A stretch of DNA of 64,000 bases. Origin: an uncultured Prevotella sp. Its GTDB lineage: Bacteria; Bacteroidota; Bacteroidia; Bacteroidales; Bacteroidaceae. The stretch covers positions 34,924-98,923 of the forward strand of contig OMVI01000014.1 in the NCBI GenBank assembly GCA_900314455.1, written 5' to 3'. A program made the position numbers and the translations under genes. How positions within the stretch are numbered: the stretch's first letter is position 1; every line of letters starts with the position of its first letter. Positions 16,823 through 26,119 of the stretch are shown here, piece by piece. The notes below the pieces were generated by a model. The model was not told the origin of the DNA. It was given only the letters and a program-made list of their open reading frames with translations, and searched no databases.

Positions 16823-18208
16823 ATGGAAGCAACCAAACAAAAGACACTGAAAGGCAGCTTTTCGCTCTTTGGAAAAGGACTGCACACAGGTTTGAGTTTA
16901 ACTGTTACATTCAACCCGGCACCAGTGAACACGGGGCTCAAAATACAGCGCATAGATGTCGAAGGACAACCTGTAATTGACGCTCTTGCAGAATATGTTG
17001 TAGACACTCAGCGCGGAACGGTAATCGCCAAGGGCGACGTTCGCGTAGGAACAATAGAGCACGGCATGGCTGCTCTCTATGCAATGGGCGTAGACAACTG
17101 TCTCGTTCAGGTGAACGGACCGGAGTTTCCTATACTCGACGGCTCGGCAGAGAAATACGTTGAGAAGATAAAAGAAGTCGGACTGGTCGACCAGGATGCG
17201 CCAAAGGACTTCTACATCATCCGCCACAAGATGGAGATACGCGACGGCGAGTCGGTCATCACCTTCCTTCCTGACGACCAGTTCTCGATAACAGCAATGT
17301 GCTCGTTCGACTCCAAGTTTATCAGCAGTCAGTTTGCAACTCTCGACGATGTCGATAAGTTCGCTACCGAAATAGCTCCTGCACGCACATTCGTCTTCGT
17401 TCGCGACATCATGCCATTGCTTCAGGCAAACCTTATCAAAGGCGGCGACCTCGACAACGCCATCGTCATCTATGAGAAACAAGTATCACAGGAGAAGCTC
17501 GACCAGCTCGCCGACCTTCTGAAAGTACCACATATCGACGCAACTCAAATCGGATACATCCAGCACAAGCCACTGATGTGGGACAACGAGTGCACCCGTC
17601 ACAAGCTCCTCGACATAATCGGCGACATGGCACTTATCGGAAAGCCTATCAAGGGACGCATCGTTGCAACCCGTCCGGGCCACACCGTGAACAACAAATT
17701 TGCCCGCATGCTTCGCAAGGAGATACGTAAGCACGAGATACAGGCACCTATCTACGACCCGAACGAAGAGCCGATAATGGACAACAAGCGCATCCGTGAG
17801 CTCCTTCCGCACCGCTATCCAATGCAGCTCGTCGACAAAATCATCGCCGTTGGCTCAGATAGCATAGCCGGAGTGAAAAATATCACAGCCGATGAGCCAT
17901 TCTTCCAGGGGCACTTCCCCAATGAACCGGTAATGCCGGGAGTACTTCAGATAGAAGCAATGGCACAGTGCGGCGGTTTGCTTGTCCTCTCTCAGGTAAA
18001 GGAACCGGAAAGTTGGTCAACCTACTTCCTCAAGATTGACGGTGTGAAATTCCGCCAGAAGGTTGTTCCGGGCGACACTTTGCTGTTCCGTGTGAATCTC
18101 GAAGCCCCTATCCGTCACGGCATAAGCACCATGAAAGGCTACATTTTCGTAGGCGACCAAGTCGTTTCTGAGGCTACGTTCACTGCACAAATTGTAAAGA
18201 ACAAATAA
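16823..18208 (+). CDS. lpxC/fabZ: Bifunctional LpxC deacetylase / FabZ dehydratase
   Basis: A 461-residue fusion. Residues 1-~310 are LpxC, the zinc deacetylase committing UDP-GlcNAc derivatives to lipid A: E79-H80, H260-x3-D264 and H287 match the catalytic and zinc-binding residues. Residues ~318-461 are FabZ, the hot-dog-fold 3-hydroxyacyl-ACP dehydratase of fatty acid synthesis, with H364 in G-H-F-P-N-E-P and E378 in L-Q-I-E-A-M-A-Q. The fusion is characteristic of Bacteroidota and joins the two enzymes that compete for the same hydroxyacyl-ACP pool. It sits between lpxD and lpxA. Confidence 0.97.
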   Translation: MEATKQKTLKGSFSLFGKGLHTGLSLTVTFNPAPVNTGLKIQRIDVEGQPVIDALAEYVVDTQRGTVIAKGDVRVGTIEHGMAALYAMGVDNCLVQVNGPEFPILDGSAEKYVEKIKEVGLVDQDAPKDFYIIRHKMEIRDGESVITFLPDDQFSITAMCSFDSKFISSQFATLDDVDKFATEIAPARTFVFVRDIMPLLQANLIKGGDLDNAIVIYEKQVSQEKLDQLADLLKVPHIDATQIGYIQHKPLMWDNECTRHKLLDIIGDMALIGKPIKGRIVATRPGHTVNNKFARMLRKEIRKHEIQAPIYDPNEEPIMDNKRIRELLPHRYPMQLVDKIIAVGSDSIAGVKNITADEPFFQGHFPNEPVMPGVLQIEAMAQCGGLLVLSQVKEPESWSTYFLKIDGVKFRQKVVPGDTLLFRVNLEAPIRHGISTMKGYIFVGDQVVSEATFTAQIVKNK

Positions 18209-18218
18209 AGAGCTACCA

Positions 18219-18246
18219 TCAAGCCTCCCGCAAAAAGGAGGATGTT
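18219..18246. repeat. Single hairpin arm between lpxC/fabZ and lpxA
   Basis: AAGCCTCC-CGCAAAAA-GGAGGATGTT resembles one arm of the paired-hairpin elements (AAGCCCCTCC-GAAT-GGAGGGGATGTT), without a partner. It may be a solitary or decayed copy, or simply a small stem in the operon transcript. Confidence 0.4.
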
Positions 18247-18268
18247 GATTAACCAATAAAATTATAAT

Positions 18269-19039
18269 ATGAATCAAATAAGTCCACTTGCATACGTTCA
18301 CCCCGAAGCAAAACTAGGCGACAACAATATCATCGGGCCATTCTGTTACATCGACCGCAATACCGTTCTCGGCAACGGCAACGTCCTTCAGAACAGCGTC
18401 ACCATCAATTATGGCGCACGCATCGGCGACAACAATGAGATATTCCCTGGCGCCAGCATCTCGACAAAGCCACAGGATTTGAAGTTCAAGGGCGAAGATA
18501 CCATTTGCGAAGTTGGCAACAACAACTCCATCCGTGAAAATGTCACCATCTCTCGCGGTACAGCTTCAAAGGGAACAACGCAAGTAGGCAACAACAACTT
18601 GCTAATGGAGAACATGCATATCGCCCACGATTGCTTCTTCGGCTCAAACCTCATCATCGGCAATTCGACGAAGTTTGGCGGCGAAGTGTCAGTCGACGAC
18701 AATGCAGTTGTCTCCGCCGAAGTCCTCTGCCATCAGTTCTGCCGCGTCGGAGGCTATGTCATGATACAGGGCGGAAGCCGTTTCTCACAGGACATACCAC
18801 CTTATATCATAGCCGGCAAAGAACCTATTCGCTACGCAGGCATCAACATTGTCGGTCTGCGCCGTCACGGTTTCTCCAACGATTTGATAGATTTAATCCA
18901 TAACGCATACCGCATTCTCTACGGAGACGGTACCCGCGAGGAAAACATCAACAAGATTAAGAGCGAACTGCAAGTAACGAAAGAGATACAGTACATTATC
19001 GATTTCGTCCAGGCTTCTAAGCGAGGAATAATTAAGTAA
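18269..19039 (+). CDS. lpxA: UDP-N-acetylglucosamine O-acyltransferase
   Basis: A 256-residue hexapeptide-repeat enzyme that starts lipid A synthesis by 3-O-acylating UDP-GlcNAc. The repeats run from about residue 9 (A-Y-V-H-P-E-A) to 185, with the catalytic histidine in M-H-I-A-H-D-C near residue 121, and a helical C-terminal domain follows (N-I-V-G-L-R-R-H-G-F). It lies 60 bases after lpxC/fabZ and 38 bases before miaA. Confidence 0.96.
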   Translation: MNQISPLAYVHPEAKLGDNNIIGPFCYIDRNTVLGNGNVLQNSVTINYGARIGDNNEIFPGASISTKPQDLKFKGEDTICEVGNNNSIRENVTISRGTASKGTTQVGNNNLLMENMHIAHDCFFGSNLIIGNSTKFGGEVSVDDNAVVSAEVLCHQFCRVGGYVMIQGGSRFSQDIPPYIIAGKEPIRYAGINIVGLRRHGFSNDLIDLIHNAYRILYGDGTREENINKIKSELQVTKEIQYIIDFVQASKRGIIK

Positions 19040-19077
19040 GCGTAAAGTCAGACTCCCGTGAGTCCCTTTACAACAAT

Positions 19078-19974
19078 ATGAAGACGCTTGTTGTTATAAC
19101 AGGTCCTACCGGTGTTGGCAAAACGGAGTGTTGTCTCCGTGTTGCCAACATTTTTCGTATTCCCATAATCAATGCCGATTCGAGGCAGCTATTTGCCGAA
19201 ATCCCTATCGGTACGGCAGCGCCGACAGCTGAGCAACAAGTACTTGTAAAACACTACTTCGTCGGCAATCACCATATCACAGATTATTACAGCGCTTCCA
19301 ACTATGAGCAGGATGTTCTGAAACTACTCGACAAATTGTTCAAGGACTCCGATGTAGAACTCCTTTCGGGCGGTAGTATGATGTACATCGATGCTGTTTG
19401 CAAGGGCATTGACGACATCCCGACCATCCGCGACGACATACGGGAAGAGATGAAACGACGACTTGCAACCGAAGGATTGCCCGCTCTGGTAGAAGAACTG
19501 CATCGCCTTGACCCCGAGCACTGGGCAATCGTCGACAGGAACAATCCCCGCCGCGTCGTCCACGCCCTCGAAATATGCCATCAGACAGACAGAACATACA
19601 CCTCATTTCGCAGCAACAAGCCCAAGCAACGTCCTTTCAAGATTGTCAAGATTGCTCTCAACCGCCCTCGCGAAGAGCTATACAGCAGAATAAACCAGCG
19701 CGTCCTTGACATGATTGACAAAGGTCTCATCGACGAAGCGATGCGCGTTCTGCCATACAGAGACTGCAACGCACTCAACACAGTAGGCTATAAAGAGATG
19801 TTCGAGTACCTCAACGGACTCACCACCATCGACGAGGCGATATTCAAGATACAAAGCAACACGCGCCGATATGCCCGCAAACAGCTCACTTGGTTCAAGC
19901 GGGATGCTGACGTAAAGTGGTTTAATGCCGACAACATTGAAGAAATCTTAAATTATATAATGTACTCAATATAG
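19078..19974 (+). CDS. miaA: tRNA dimethylallyltransferase
   Basis: A 298-residue enzyme that isopentenylates adenosine 37 of tRNAs reading UNN codons. Residues 8-17 hold the P-loop G-P-T-G-V-G-K-T, D37-S-R follows in N-A-D-S-R-Q-L, and G-G-S-M-M-Y is the substrate-contact block near 98-103. The length is typical. It follows lpxA by 38 bases and is probably the last gene of the lipid A transcript, as PBP1A then has its own -7 box. Confidence 0.95.
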   Translation: MKTLVVITGPTGVGKTECCLRVANIFRIPIINADSRQLFAEIPIGTAAPTAEQQVLVKHYFVGNHHITDYYSASNYEQDVLKLLDKLFKDSDVELLSGGSMMYIDAVCKGIDDIPTIRDDIREEMKRRLATEGLPALVEELHRLDPEHWAIVDRNNPRRVVHALEICHQTDRTYTSFRSNKPKQRPFKIVKIALNRPREELYSRINQRVLDMIDKGLIDEAMRVLPYRDCNALNTVGYKEMFEYLNGLTTIDEAIFKIQSNTRRYARKQLTWFKRDADVKWFNADNIEEILNYIMYSI

Positions 19975-19990
19975 ATTGGCACGATTTCAC

Positions 19991-19998
19991 TAACTTTG
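19991..19998 (+). promoter_or_regulatory. -7 box for mrcA-like PBP and helicase
   Basis: TAACTTTG, exact consensus, 61 bases before the PBP start. No TTTG at the usual spacing. Confidence 0.5.
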
Positions 19999-20059
19999 CA
20001 CTTTATAAGTAATAAGGTAACAAGAACACCTGACATCCATCACCCCAACACAAAGAATA

Positions 20060-22621
20060 ATGATTAAGAAGATTATTAACTTATTCAAATCCATCTGGAA
20101 AGGCATCAAGGGCTTTTTCCCATGGTATATCAATCTGTACAGAGGTCGAAAGTGGTACACCAAGACTGCACTCGGGATTATGTCCTTCATAGTGTTCGTC
20201 TTTTTGTATCTTGGCATGGTCGACATCAACTTCCTTTGGCTGTTCGGTAAGTCTCCGGGCTTCTCTGAGATAGTGACACCACCGAAGAACGCAGGCAGTG
20301 AGGTCTACAGCGCTGACAGTGTGCTGCTTGGCCGCTATCTTAAGGAGAATCGTATCCCAGTGCGTTACAACGAGATAACTCCCGACTTCTGGCACGCCCT
20401 CATAGATACCGAGGACGAACGCTTCTACGAGCACCACGGCATCGACTTCCAGGGAATAGGCGGTGCTGTAAAGGACGCATTGACACACAACGGCGCCCGT
20501 GGTGCTTCTACTATCACCCAGCAGCTCGCCAAGAACCTTTTTCAGGTCCGTAAGGGTAACTCGCAAGGTCTCTTCGGGCGCATTCCGGGTATCAAACTGA
20601 TAGTCGACAAGAGCAAGGAGTGGATTATCGCCATCAAACTGGAGCTCATTTACAGTAAAGATGCCATACTGACGATGTACGCAAACACCGTCGATTTCGG
20701 CAACAACGCATTCGGAATAAAGACCGCAGCAAAGACTTACTTCAACACGACACCTGACAAGCTGACTCCAGAGCAGGCTGCCACGCTTGTCGGAATGCTG
20801 AAAGCGACGAGCTACTACAATCCTATCACCAAGCCGCAGAACGCTATCAAGCGCCGCAACCAGGTACTTAACAACATGCGTGACCATGGTCATCTGAGCG
20901 CTATCGCCTGCGATTCGCTCCGCAAAAAGCCTTTAGAGCTCGATGTGCAGCAAGTGCAGCAAGACCAGGGACAGGCAAAATACTTCCGTGAAGCTGTTGC
21001 CAAGTTCCTCAAGCAGCGCCCGGAGCTCGAAGGCTATGACCTTTACAGCAGTGGACTTCGCATCTACACGACCATAGACACACGTCTTCAGAAGTATGCC
21101 GAAGAAGCAGCCATCAAGCAGATGCGTGTCGTCCAGCGCAACTTCGACAACAACTGGGGCAACGACGACCCATGGCGTGATGAGAAGGGACAAATCATTC
21201 CGAACTTCATCGAAGGCATTGCCCAGCGTCTACCGTGCTACAAGGCATTGCAGGCGAAGTACCCCAACCACCCCGACAGTGTCGACTTCTACATGAACCA
21301 GAAACATCCTGTTCGTCTGTTCGACTATGAAAAGGGGCACATCACAAAGGAAATGTCGTCCATGGACTCAATAAGGTACATGGTACACTTCATGCATACC
21401 GCCTTCATAGCTATAGAACCACAGACAGGAGCAGTGAAGGCTTGGGTCGGCGACATCGACTTCGACACATGGAACTACGACAAGGTGACAGCCGAAAGAC
21501 AGCCGGGCTCAACCTTCAAGTTGTTTGTCTACACCGAGGCAATCGACCAGGGACTCGTGCCATGTGACAAGCGCCGTGACGAATACTTCAGTATGCAGGT
21601 CATGAACGACGACACGCACGAGATGGAAACATGGGCACCAACCAACGCCAACGGCTATTTCACCGGCGACTCTATACCTCTGAAGAGCGCATTTGCCCAG
21701 AGTATCAACTCTGTAGCAGCCCGTCTCGGTCAGGAAGTAGGTATAAAGAACGTCATATCCATGGCTCAGAAAATGGGCATAAAGAGTCCGTTGAAGGACA
21801 AGCCGGCACTGGCTCTCGGCTCAAGCGACGTCAATCTGCTCGAACTTGTTGGGGCATACTGTACCATTGCTAACGAAGGCCGCCACCACGACCCAATCCT
21901 AGTAACGAAAGTTGTTGACGATGAGGGCAACGTTCTTTACGAAGCGCCAAACGACGACAATGAGGCTGTGTCCGAGCGCACAGCATTCCTGATGCAGGAA
22001 ATGCTCAAAGGAACACTCACGGAGCCAGGCGGAACATCGCAGCCACTCAACAGCTACATAACCCGCGACACCGACTGGGGTGGCAAGACCGGAACATCCA
22101 ACAACCACTCTGACGCCTGGTTCGTCGGAGTTAGCCCTAACCTGGTCTGCGGAGCATGGGTCGGCGGCGAGTACCGGTGCATCCACTTCCGATACGGAAA
22201 GATGGGACAAGGCTCGCGTGCCGCGCTTCCTGTGGTAGGAAACTTCATCAAGGAGGTGTGGAAAGACCCACGCTTCAACCGCTATCACGCCAGATGGCCT
22301 GAGAACGATGAAGTTGAGAAGAGTCTGTACGAGTGTCAAAGCTATTGGGTTAAGCCTAAGAAGAATGTCGACACAATATATATAAACCGTGACAACTCCA
22401 ACGGAAGAGGTTACGATGATAACGACGATGACAACGATGTGGATAATCTTATGGACGAAGCCAACGACTTAGTGAACGATGTTGTCGACCACGCAGCCCG
22501 GCAGTCGGGCCATAAGAACGATGAAAGCAGTACTTCGTCGCACAAGACATCAAAGCAGAACAATACCAACCGCCGTTCGTCACGGCACTCATCGTCATCC
22601 GAAAGTGAAACAAATCTATAA
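20060..22621 (+). CDS. Class A penicillin-binding protein (PBP1A-like transglycosylase/transpeptidase)
   Basis: An 853-residue peptidoglycan synthase. A membrane span sits at about residues 36-56. The GT51 glycosyltransferase domain follows with its catalytic glutamate at E118 in E-D-E-R-F-Y-E-H-H-G. The transpeptidase domain has S484-T-F-K487, S548-I-N550 and K676-T-G678. The last ~75 residues are low complexity, an aspartate-rich stretch followed by a Ser/Thr/His/Lys-rich stretch, and look disordered. Its stop overlaps the helicase ATG by one base (TAATG), an odd but tight pairing. Confidence 0.95.
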   Translation: MIKKIINLFKSIWKGIKGFFPWYINLYRGRKWYTKTALGIMSFIVFVFLYLGMVDINFLWLFGKSPGFSEIVTPPKNAGSEVYSADSVLLGRYLKENRIPVRYNEITPDFWHALIDTEDERFYEHHGIDFQGIGGAVKDALTHNGARGASTITQQLAKNLFQVRKGNSQGLFGRIPGIKLIVDKSKEWIIAIKLELIYSKDAILTMYANTVDFGNNAFGIKTAAKTYFNTTPDKLTPEQAATLVGMLKATSYYNPITKPQNAIKRRNQVLNNMRDHGHLSAIACDSLRKKPLELDVQQVQQDQGQAKYFREAVAKFLKQRPELEGYDLYSSGLRIYTTIDTRLQKYAEEAAIKQMRVVQRNFDNNWGNDDPWRDEKGQIIPNFIEGIAQRLPCYKALQAKYPNHPDSVDFYMNQKHPVRLFDYEKGHITKEMSSMDSIRYMVHFMHTAFIAIEPQTGAVKAWVGDIDFDTWNYDKVTAERQPGSTFKLFVYTEAIDQGLVPCDKRRDEYFSMQVMNDDTHEMETWAPTNANGYFTGDSIPLKSAFAQSINSVAARLGQEVGIKNVISMAQKMGIKSPLKDKPALALGSSDVNLLELVGAYCTIANEGRHHDPILVTKVVDDEGNVLYEAPNDDNEAVSERTAFLMQEMLKGTLTEPGGTSQPLNSYITRDTDWGGKTGTSNNHSDAWFVGVSPNLVCGAWVGGEYRCIHFRYGKMGQGSRAALPVVGNFIKEVWKDPRFNRYHARWPENDEVEKSLYECQSYWVKPKKNVDTIYINRDNSNGRGYDDNDDDNDVDNLMDEANDLVNDVVDHAARQSGHKNDESSTSSHKTSKQNNTNRRSSRHSSSSESETNL

Positions 22622-24354
22622 TGCCGACACAGACAGAACAGATAGATCTCGACAATCCGGAGCTGCAACAGGCTCTCCAAATAATAAAGTTCACCCATAA
22701 CAGCCTATTCCTGACGGGAAAGGCAGGTACGGGCAAGTCGACGTTTCTGCGCTACATATCGACAAATACAAAAAAGAAGAACATCATACTGGCGCCCACC
22801 GGTATTGCCGCAATCAATGCCGGAGGCTCCACTTTGCACTCTTTCTTCAAGCTTCCGTTCCACCCTCTCATCCCGACAGATACACAATACTCCATCAGAC
22901 ATCTTCGCGAGACTCTCAAATACAACTCCGAGAAGATAAAACTGTTGAAGGAAGTCGAGCTGATAATTATCGATGAGATAAGCATGGTGCGTCCCGACAT
23001 CATCGATTTCATTGACAAAGTGCTGCGCGTCTATTGCCGGCGGATGCGCGAACCTTTCGGAGGGAAGCAGATGTTGTTCATTGGCGACATCTATCAGTTG
23101 GAGCCCGTGCTGAAGGAAGACGACCGCAACCTTCTCCACCCCTTTTATCCCAGCGGTTATTTCTTTGACGCACACGTCTTCCGGACGTTCCCACTTGTAA
23201 GCATTGAACTTCGGAAGGTCTACCGTCAAAGCGACCCTACATTCATATCCATACTCGACGACATACGCACGAACCATGTCAGCGACCGCGATTTGAGCAT
23301 GCTCAACCAGCGAGTGGGCGCCGATATCAATGCCGACGACAACATTTCTATTACACTCTCTACCCGACGGGACACTGTCGACTTCATAAACCAGCAGGAA
23401 CTGGACAAGCTTGACGGCGAGCCATACACCTCTGTGGGCGTCATCAAGGGCGAATTCCCCGACAGCGCGTTGCCTACGCCGATCGAATTGGAACTGAAAC
23501 CGGGCTGTCATGTCATGTTCATAAAGAACGACCCGGAGCACCGGTGGGTCAACGGAACGCTGGGTGTCGTCTCAGCGATTGACGAAGAGTCGGAGGTTAT
23601 AAGCGTTGTAACGGAGGAAAGCAAAGAATACGATGTCGAAAAGGATATGTGGGAGAACGTGCGCTACCGCTTCAACGAAACCGAAAAGAAGATTGAAGAG
23701 GAGCAAATTGGCACCTACGTGCAGTTTCCACTGCGCCTTGCATGGGCGATAACGGTGCATAAGAGCCAGGGGCTAACGTTCAACCGTGTGAAAATCGACT
23801 TCACCGGTGGTGTCTTTGCAGGCGGCCAGACTTACGTTGCACTATCCCGCTGCACATCGCTGAACGGTATTTCGCTGAAGGAGCCAGTTCGCCGCAACGA
23901 CATATTCGTACGCTCTGAGGTTGTGAGGTTCGCCCGCCACTACAACGACAACAATACTATAAAGGGCGCCCTGCAACGTAGCAAGGCAGATAAGGAATAC
24001 TCCGATGCCATCGAAGCTTTCGACAAAGGTGACTTCGATGCGTTCCTTAACAGTTTCTTCCTTGCCATCCACAGCCGTTATGACATTGAGAAACCTGTTG
24101 TGAAACGGTATATCCGCCGCAAACTGAATGTCATCAACGATTTGAAGACTCAAAACGAGGAACTGAAAAAGAAACAGGAAGAGCAGAAGGACTTCCTCAA
24201 GAAACTCTCAGCCGAGTATTCTCTGATGGGCAAGGACTGTGAAAAGGAAGGCATGGATGCCGCCGCCCAAAGCAACTACGAGAAGGCTTTGCAGCTCGAC
24301 CCGGACAATAAGCTTGCTCAAAGGAGGCTGAAAAGGCTTATTGGAAAGAAGTAG
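22621..24354 (+). CDS. PIF1/RecD-like superfamily 1B helicase with C-terminal repeat
   Basis: A 577-residue ATP-dependent DNA helicase. Walker A is G-K-A-G-T-G-K-S-T at 33-41, Walker B I-I-D-E-I-S-M-V near 120-127, and the UvrD_C_2/RecD motif V-H-K-S-Q-G-L-T-F lies around 379-387. After residue ~500 come a coiled-coil stretch (Q-N-E-E-L-K-K-K-Q-E-E-Q) and one TPR-like helix pair (N-Y-E-K-A-L-Q-L-D-P-D-N). It overlaps the PBP stop codon by one base. Its cellular target is unknown; PIF1 relatives unwind structured DNA. Confidence 0.88.
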   Translation: MPTQTEQIDLDNPELQQALQIIKFTHNSLFLTGKAGTGKSTFLRYISTNTKKKNIILAPTGIAAINAGGSTLHSFFKLPFHPLIPTDTQYSIRHLRETLKYNSEKIKLLKEVELIIIDEISMVRPDIIDFIDKVLRVYCRRMREPFGGKQMLFIGDIYQLEPVLKEDDRNLLHPFYPSGYFFDAHVFRTFPLVSIELRKVYRQSDPTFISILDDIRTNHVSDRDLSMLNQRVGADINADDNISITLSTRRDTVDFINQQELDKLDGEPYTSVGVIKGEFPDSALPTPIELELKPGCHVMFIKNDPEHRWVNGTLGVVSAIDEESEVISVVTEESKEYDVEKDMWENVRYRFNETEKKIEEEQIGTYVQFPLRLAWAITVHKSQGLTFNRVKIDFTGGVFAGGQTYVALSRCTSLNGISLKEPVRRNDIFVRSEVVRFARHYNDNNTIKGALQRSKADKEYSDAIEAFDKGDFDAFLNSFFLAIHSRYDIEKPVVKRYIRRKLNVINDLKTQNEELKKKQEEQKDFLKKLSAEYSLMGKDCEKEGMDAAAQSNYEKALQLDPDNKLAQRRLKRLIGKK

Positions 24355-24582
24355 TAAGTCAACAAAATTAGGATCTTCCAACATTTGGAGGGATAAACAA
24401 CAAATGCTACAATAACCTCGACGATGCGCGGAGTAGGGACTCGATAGATACATTACGAGTTTGTGGATGCCATCATTACAAATGTCGGACAAGCCATTAG
24501 TATATCATTTGTTGTCAATATTTTTCCAATCATCATTTCATTGAAATCATCTTTGCAACTAATTGATTGTCAATGCCTTCAC

Positions 24583-24619
24583 AAAAGCATAGGTTTTAGC
24601 TTGCAAAACCTATGCTTTT
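24583..24619. terminator. Bidirectional terminator between helicase and DUF3078 genes
   Basis: A perfect 15-bp stem AAAAGCATAGGTTTT / AAAACCTATGCTTTT with a seven-base loop. A-run on one side and U-run on the other serve both converging genes. It lies at the start of a degenerate copy of the AAAAGGTCA-type intergenic element that continues to about 24690; the rest of the 24355-24735 gap shows nothing. Confidence 0.7.
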
Positions 24620-24690
24620 ACACTCTGAAAGATAAGCTCTTGCAATGCCAAAGGTCAAGTTTTGAAAGCCAAAAGCTCAACTATTGTTTT
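24605..24690. repeat. Degenerate AAAAGGTCA-type element (copy 3)
   Basis: The pattern TTGCAAAACC, GCAATGCCAAAGGTCAAG, TTTGAAAGCCAAAAGCTCAAC resembles the two better copies at 36851-36974 and 63801-63908 but is not colinear over its full length. It overlaps the terminator stem at its left end. Confidence 0.4.
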
Positions 24691-24735
24691 GCTGTAAAAT
24701 AGTTTCAATAAAACCAATCTTATAAGAACGGCTTC

Positions 24736-26010
24736 TTAAAACGAATATTGGAAACCAATGGATGCATACTCCTTGAATTGCCAATAGCCGTGATGGCCGT
24801 CCCGTTGGGCACCGTCGTCAAAGCGAGGATATACAAACAGCTGAGCACTAATCCAACGGTTGAACTTGAAGACGAATGTATTCTCCCATTCAAGTTCGGC
24901 ACGCTCGTAGCTCGTATATCCGTAGAGGCGCGTCTTCCATTGCAGCATCTCCATCAACTGCCATGTCAAATCGATTGTAAACTCAGAACCGAAGTCGTTC
25001 AGGACATGATGCCCCGCGTCTATTCCCAGACGTTCACTTAGCTCAACAAGCCTCGTGTACTTCAGGTTGTACGCCAATGGAGCCAGATGAATAGTCCCCT
25101 TGAGACGCCCGTGTATCCAGTCGACGTTGTAATCCATACCGAGTGAGAGGTTAACGTTCAGCGGAGCGAGGAAGTCGGAGTACAAAGTAGGGTCGTTCGA
25201 CTTGTAGCTGTGGGTGAATTGGGAGTATGCCAGGAACTGAAGTGTATAGTACCACCTCTTCGAAGCTTGAATACCGAGTTTCGACGTGATACGGAAGAGG
25301 TCCTCAGTGGTCTTGAAATTGTGGAGAGAATCGGAGCGCGCACTCTGCAATCCGAAACGCATCTCAAGTTTGTTTTCCCACTTCAGCTTCTGTTTGTTGT
25401 TGTAGTTAGCCTCCATCGTTACCGAGGCAAGAGCCGAGTAGTTGCTTTCGCCACCCTTGTACCAGTTGCCTGAGACGTAGTTCTGCATGAACTGAAGCAA
25501 GTAGTCGCCATTGTACGTCCAGAAGTTAGGCTTCTTCAGCAATACTGTCACGGGGGTATGCTCCGGCTCAATAGGCACTGGGGCGACATGGTCGGAGAGG
25601 TCCTCCTGCCGGGTTATAGGCTGTTGTGGCTCAGTGTATTGCTCGTCCTCGGGCTCAATTTGGGCATCTGTCTGCTCTACCAGTTCCGGATGGAAGAGGT
25701 AAACGTTCAGCAGTTGCCTGTCGGCAAACGACAACGAGTCACCAACGGACAGAGCCCTGTGCGGAATATCTTTATAAAATGTGGGTGGAAGGAAAAGCCG
25801 TGGTGAAGAAGTAAAGTCGGATGGCTGTGCCTTAGAGCCGTAAATACTGTCATGAAGGGCTTTAAGGGAGTCACGATATTGCTCTACTACGGGATTGGAA
25901 TCACGTCCCCCAAATGTGCCGCGGCGCAAAAACCGGCGTGGCAATTGAGCTTGTGTACCAAGGACGAGTACCAAAAGAAATGTCAATATAGTGAGACAAC
26001 GCTTCTTCAT
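24736..26010 (-). CDS. DUF3078 outer-membrane beta-barrel-like protein
   Basis: A 424-residue exported protein of the Bacteroidota family DUF3078. The signal peptide is M-K-K-R-C-L...V-L-G-T-Q-A-Q. A proline- and glutamate-rich linker follows to about residue 150, then alternating aromatic/polar strands typical of a beta-barrel, including N-W-Y-K-G-G-E-S-N-Y-S near 187-197 and a terminal phenylalanine (Q-Y-S-F). Function is unknown. A longer reading frame starts at 26259 but passes through the promoter and lacks a sensible N-terminus, so I start at 26010. Confidence 0.85.
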   Translation of the reverse strand: MKKRCLTILTFLLVLVLGTQAQLPRRFLRRGTFGGRDSNPVVEQYRDSLKALHDSIYGSKAQPSDFTSSPRLFLPPTFYKDIPHRALSVGDSLSFADRQLLNVYLFHPELVEQTDAQIEPEDEQYTEPQQPITRQEDLSDHVAPVPIEPEHTPVTVLLKKPNFWTYNGDYLLQFMQNYVSGNWYKGGESNYSALASVTMEANYNNKQKLKWENKLEMRFGLQSARSDSLHNFKTTEDLFRITSKLGIQASKRWYYTLQFLAYSQFTHSYKSNDPTLYSDFLAPLNVNLSLGMDYNVDWIHGRLKGTIHLAPLAYNLKYTRLVELSERLGIDAGHHVLNDFGSEFTIDLTWQLMEMLQWKTRLYGYTSYERAELEWENTFVFKFNRWISAQLFVYPRFDDGAQRDGHHGYWQFKEYASIGFQYSF

Positions 26011-26017
26011 TGTTGTG

Positions 26018-26049
26018 CAAAGGTAATTGTATTTGCCCGAAAAAACAAA
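26018..26049 (-). promoter_or_regulatory. Consensus promoter for the DUF3078 gene
   Basis: On the minus strand TTTG (26046-26049), a 20-base spacer, then TACCTTTG (26018-26025), eight bases before the start codon. The leader would be only a few bases long. Confidence 0.7.
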
Positions 26050-26088
26050 TAAATGGTGCAACTTTAAAATTTTATGCTTTCTTTTTAG

Positions 26089-26096
26089 TAACTTTG
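26089..26096 (+). promoter_or_regulatory. -7 box for the beta-barrel/PagL-like pair
   Basis: TAACTTTG, exact consensus, 23 bases before the ATG at 26120. It shows that the reading frame upstream of 26120 is not translated. Confidence 0.55.
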
Positions 26097-26119
26097 CAAC
26101 CGTATCACACAATACAAAG

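Noticed and set aside
24463-24702. 79-residue frame in the helicase-DUF3078 gap
   Set aside because: It runs through the terminator hairpin and repeat copy 3; no coding character.
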